Shown in pieces: positions 62,135 to 64,000 of a stretch of DNA of 64,000 bases. Position 1 is the first letter of the stretch, and every line of letters starts with the position of its first letter. The position numbers and the translations under genes are program-made. Source of the DNA: Propionibacteriaceae bacterium (GTDB lineage Bacteria; Actinomycetota; Actinomycetes; Propionibacteriales; Propionibacteriaceae); assembly GCA_025965155.1 (NCBI GenBank), contig JAOPXN010000098.1:1-64000 (forward strand), in the 5' to 3' direction. The notes under the pieces are model-generated. The model saw only the letters and a program-made list of their open reading frames with translations, was not told the origin of the DNA and did no database searches.

Positions 62135-62615
62135 CTGGGTTCAGCCGACGCCTCCGTTGTTGGCCGTACTCGCGCCAGGTCAGCGTAACGATGATCAGGT
62201 CGAAGACGGTGAGGGCGATGAGGGCGACGGCCGGGTTCAGGGCGATGCGGTACAGCTGGTAACCGATGAAGATGATCAACACCGCAATCATCCACGGGTA
62301 CGCCCACATCTTGTTCAGCAGGAGTGCAATGACCAACACCACCTTGACGGCGCCATGCGCCAGTAGGTAGATGGCTCCGAAGAGCACCGCCTGCCCGGTG
62401 AGCCCGTTGGCGGTGTGCAGGATTCTGTTGGCAACGAAATCTCTCGGGTGATCCGACAGCTCGACCTGGGTCAGTGCGACTGCGACGCGATGGATCCGGT
62501 CAGGGCTGAGGAACAGCAGGATCACACCACCGATGATTTCGGCAAGCCCGTTCAAACCCTTTCCGATGATGCCAATTTCGAAGAGTCGGTCCAGCCAGTT
62601 CTGAGGTGTGAACAT
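62106..62615 (-). CDS. DUF2127 family membrane protein
   Basis: 169 residues, about four helices. DUF2127 signature FEIGIIGKGLNGLAEIIGGVILLFL and IYLLAHGAVKVVLVIALLLNKMWAYPW. Function of the family is not established. ATG 62615 has AAAGGG 7 nt upstream. It overlaps the tail of the upstream large gene by 116 bp on the same strand. Confidence 0.88.
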   Translation of the reverse strand: MFTPQNWLDRLFEIGIIGKGLNGLAEIIGGVILLFLSPDRIHRVAVALTQVELSDHPRDFVANRILHTANGLTGQAVLFGAIYLLAHGAVKVVLVIALLLNKMWAYPWMIAVLIIFIGYQLYRIALNPAVALIALTVFDLIIVTLTWREYGQQRRRRLNPVTAARTPGP

Positions 62616-64000
62616 ATAACGACCCTTTGCTCCAACGTTGTCGGTGGTAGATCCGATCGATCAACAACGCCGACACGATGATCGTGAACGATGCCGTGAC
62701 GGTAAGCCACACGCTGACGCCGCCGTCGTTCAGCAGCGTGCCAAGAACCGCGACGCCGAACGCTGCCACGGCCACCGCACGGAGGGTCACGCACGCGTCG
62801 GCGAGTGCCGGAACGGCATAGCGGAAGACAATCACCCACAACACGGCCCCGATGATCAGCGAGCCGATACCGAGGGGAGCCGTCAGGGAAAGTCCTGCAG
62901 CGACCGCCTTCCGGATGATGACGTCCTGAGCGTCCCCGTCGATGACCCGTTGGACGAAGGCTCCCAAGTGGCTTCGACCCGCCCCGCGCCGCCAGTCCAG
63001 CCAGGAGATCGTCGCACCGAGCAACGCGGCGGCAGCGCCGGCGGATAGCACCTTGTGCCAGGTGATCGGCACGCCCGACAGGGCGCCGAGCAGCCACAGC
63101 ACAGCCGGGGTCAGCACCAGCACACCGCCGAAGTCGGCGCCCATTGATGGCCAGCCCTCGACGACAACAGCGCCGAAGCCGAGCAGCGCGACGGCGGCAA
63201 GAGCGGCCGAGCGGTGGCCCGCCCGCTGCAACCGCTCGGCGAGATAGCCGGCAACCACCAGCGTCGCGACTGCGTACACCGCGAACGTGACGTTGCCGAA
63301 GCCGTACCACCGTCCGCCGTCGACCGGTCTGGAGTTGAGCATCGAACCCGGCTGCATCGCCGCACCCAGCGCGGCGTCTACGGTCAACGTCGCCACCGTC
63401 ACCGCAGCCCCGACGACCGCAACAGGGAGGCGGCGACGGTTGGCCACGGTGATGACCAAGACGGTCAGTCCGACGGCCCAGGCCACGACCGCGAGGGTAA
63501 GAACCGGACCCGGTGAGCGTGCCGCCCACCAGCGCACAACACCGGTCAGCACCATGGCGGCCGGGAGCACGCATCCAAAAGCCAGTATCACCCTTGCTGC
63601 CGCAAGTCTGCCCGTTGCCACGCTGGCCACCAGCAGCACGAACACAGCGACGCCTCCGACACCCAGGGCCAGGTCCCCGCGCAGCACCGCGTCGGACAGC
63701 GCGGCCACCGCTGCAAGATGACGGGAGAGAGCATCGGCCCTGACCTCGCCGGGACGGACCTGAAGTGGGGCGCCATCCACCGGCGCTGCATGGCCGGCGG
63801 TACCGCGCTGGCCGAAGTCAATGAGGGTGCGGGTCAGGTCGGTCAGGTTGACGACGCCGTCACGCCGGGTGCTCGCGGAGGTCAGCCACCCGGCAGGTGT
63901 TACCGGGACGGCATAGAGAATCTGCAGCTGGGGATCGCGGGAGCCGGCCACCGGCCCGATCCCGGTGACCACGACGGTGGTGTCGGGCCGGTCTGCCAGC
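62500..64000 (-). CDS. Large membrane protein, 5' end beyond window; alkaline-phosphatase-like N-terminus suspected
   Basis: The minus-strand frame is open to base 64000, giving at least 500 residues. The visible N-terminal part (VVVTGIGPVAG, GWLTSASTRRDGVVNLTDLTRTLIDF) looks like the end of a phosphatase-type extracellular domain, followed by about ten helices (VAVFVLLVASVATG, VILAFGCVLPAAMVLTGV, VVAWAVGLTVLVITVAN, LIIGAVLWVIVF and others) and the motif SMLNSRPVDGGRWYGFGN. The terminal about 38 residues lie within the DUF2127 gene in another frame. Function unknown; partial. Confidence 0.65.
   Translation of the reverse strand, partial: LADRPDTTVVVTGIGPVAGSRDPQLQILYAVPVTPAGWLTSASTRRDGVVNLTDLTRTLIDFGQRGTAGHAAPVDGAPLQVRPGEVRADALSRHLAAVAALSDAVLRGDLALGVGGVAVFVLLVASVATGRLAAARVILAFGCVLPAAMVLTGVVRWWAARSPGPVLTLAVVAWAVGLTVLVITVANRRRLPVAVVGAAVTVATLTVDAALGAAMQPGSMLNSRPVDGGRWYGFGNVTFAVYAVATLVVAGYLAERLQRAGHRSAALAAVALLGFGAVVVEGWPSMGADFGGVLVLTPAVLWLLGALSGVPITWHKVLSAGAAAALLGATISWLDWRRGAGRSHLGAFVQRVIDGDAQDVIIRKAVAAGLSLTAPLGIGSLIIGAVLWVIVFRYAVPALADACVTLRAVAVAAFGVAVLGTLLNDGGVSVWLTVTASFTIIVSALLIDRIYHRQRWSKGSLYVHTSELAGPTLRNWHHRKGFERACRNHRWCDPAVPQP

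Overview
The window is high-GC DNA with dense, mostly operonic genes. It carries actinobacterial signatures: the order ftsH-folE-folP-folB-folK-DUF3180 next to hpt, tilS, a DUF2342-type zincin, dacB and ppa; many GTG starts; ATGA/GTGA stop-start overlaps; and many start codons with a TANNNT -10 box only 6-7 nt upstream, which suggests leaderless mRNAs. I infer an actinomycete, possibly of the Propionibacteriales type. The sequence alone does not fix genus or species. No rRNA, tRNA, CRISPR array, transposase or phage gene was seen.

Layout. 1-2.9 kb: nadB (cut by the window edge) diverges from a MidA/NDUFAF7-family methyltransferase gene followed 4 bp later by an orphan NuoD-like gene whose quinone-binding residues are replaced. 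2.9-13.5 kb: housekeeping block on the minus strand (coiled-coil membrane protein, DUF3180, folK, folB, folP, folE, ftsH, hpt, tilS, zincin, dacB), then ppa diverging. 14.2-21.0 kb: mixed accessory genes (sulfotransferase, GH43-like propeller, paired crcB fluoride channels, RNA-methylase-like protein preceded by a possible leaderless 27-codon leader ORF, acetylxylan esterase, AlkZ-like glycosylase, SixA-like phosphatase).

21.2-44.0 kb is a surface-polysaccharide island. It holds gmd and fcl (GDP-fucose), two GT4 glycosyltransferases, a Tat lipoprotein phosphodiesterase, a 1551-residue secreted propeller/LamG/FnIII/CBM96-like protein, Wzy- and Wzx-like proteins, a CDP-alcohol phosphotransferase, a hexapeptide acyltransferase, an SGNH hydrolase, a Wzz/BY-kinase, a Wzb-like phosphatase, a GH71-like glucanase, a WcaJ/WbaP-type initiating transferase, and a tandem pair of cytidylyltransferases. 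One of that pair has lost its HxGH catalytic motif. I read the set as a Wzx/Wzy-type pathway for a fucose-containing polymer that may carry a CDP-alcohol-derived phosphate group. The product is not determined.

44.3-64 kb: P-loop kinase, GH15-like lipoprotein, SulP/STAS transporter, a CNNM/CorC pair, a Tat-exported animal-type haem peroxidase, nhaA, an ANT-like nucleotidyltransferase, a small acidic protein, an SRPBCC protein, an iron-siderophore uptake operon (ATPase, binding protein, fused double permease, siderophore-interacting reductase) with an IdeR/DtxR-type iron box at its start, an APH-fold phosphotransferase, a DUF2127 protein and a partial large membrane protein running off the right edge. 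Non-coding features include several perfect hairpins, a two-copy intergenic palindromic repeat and an 80-bp inverted-repeat element.
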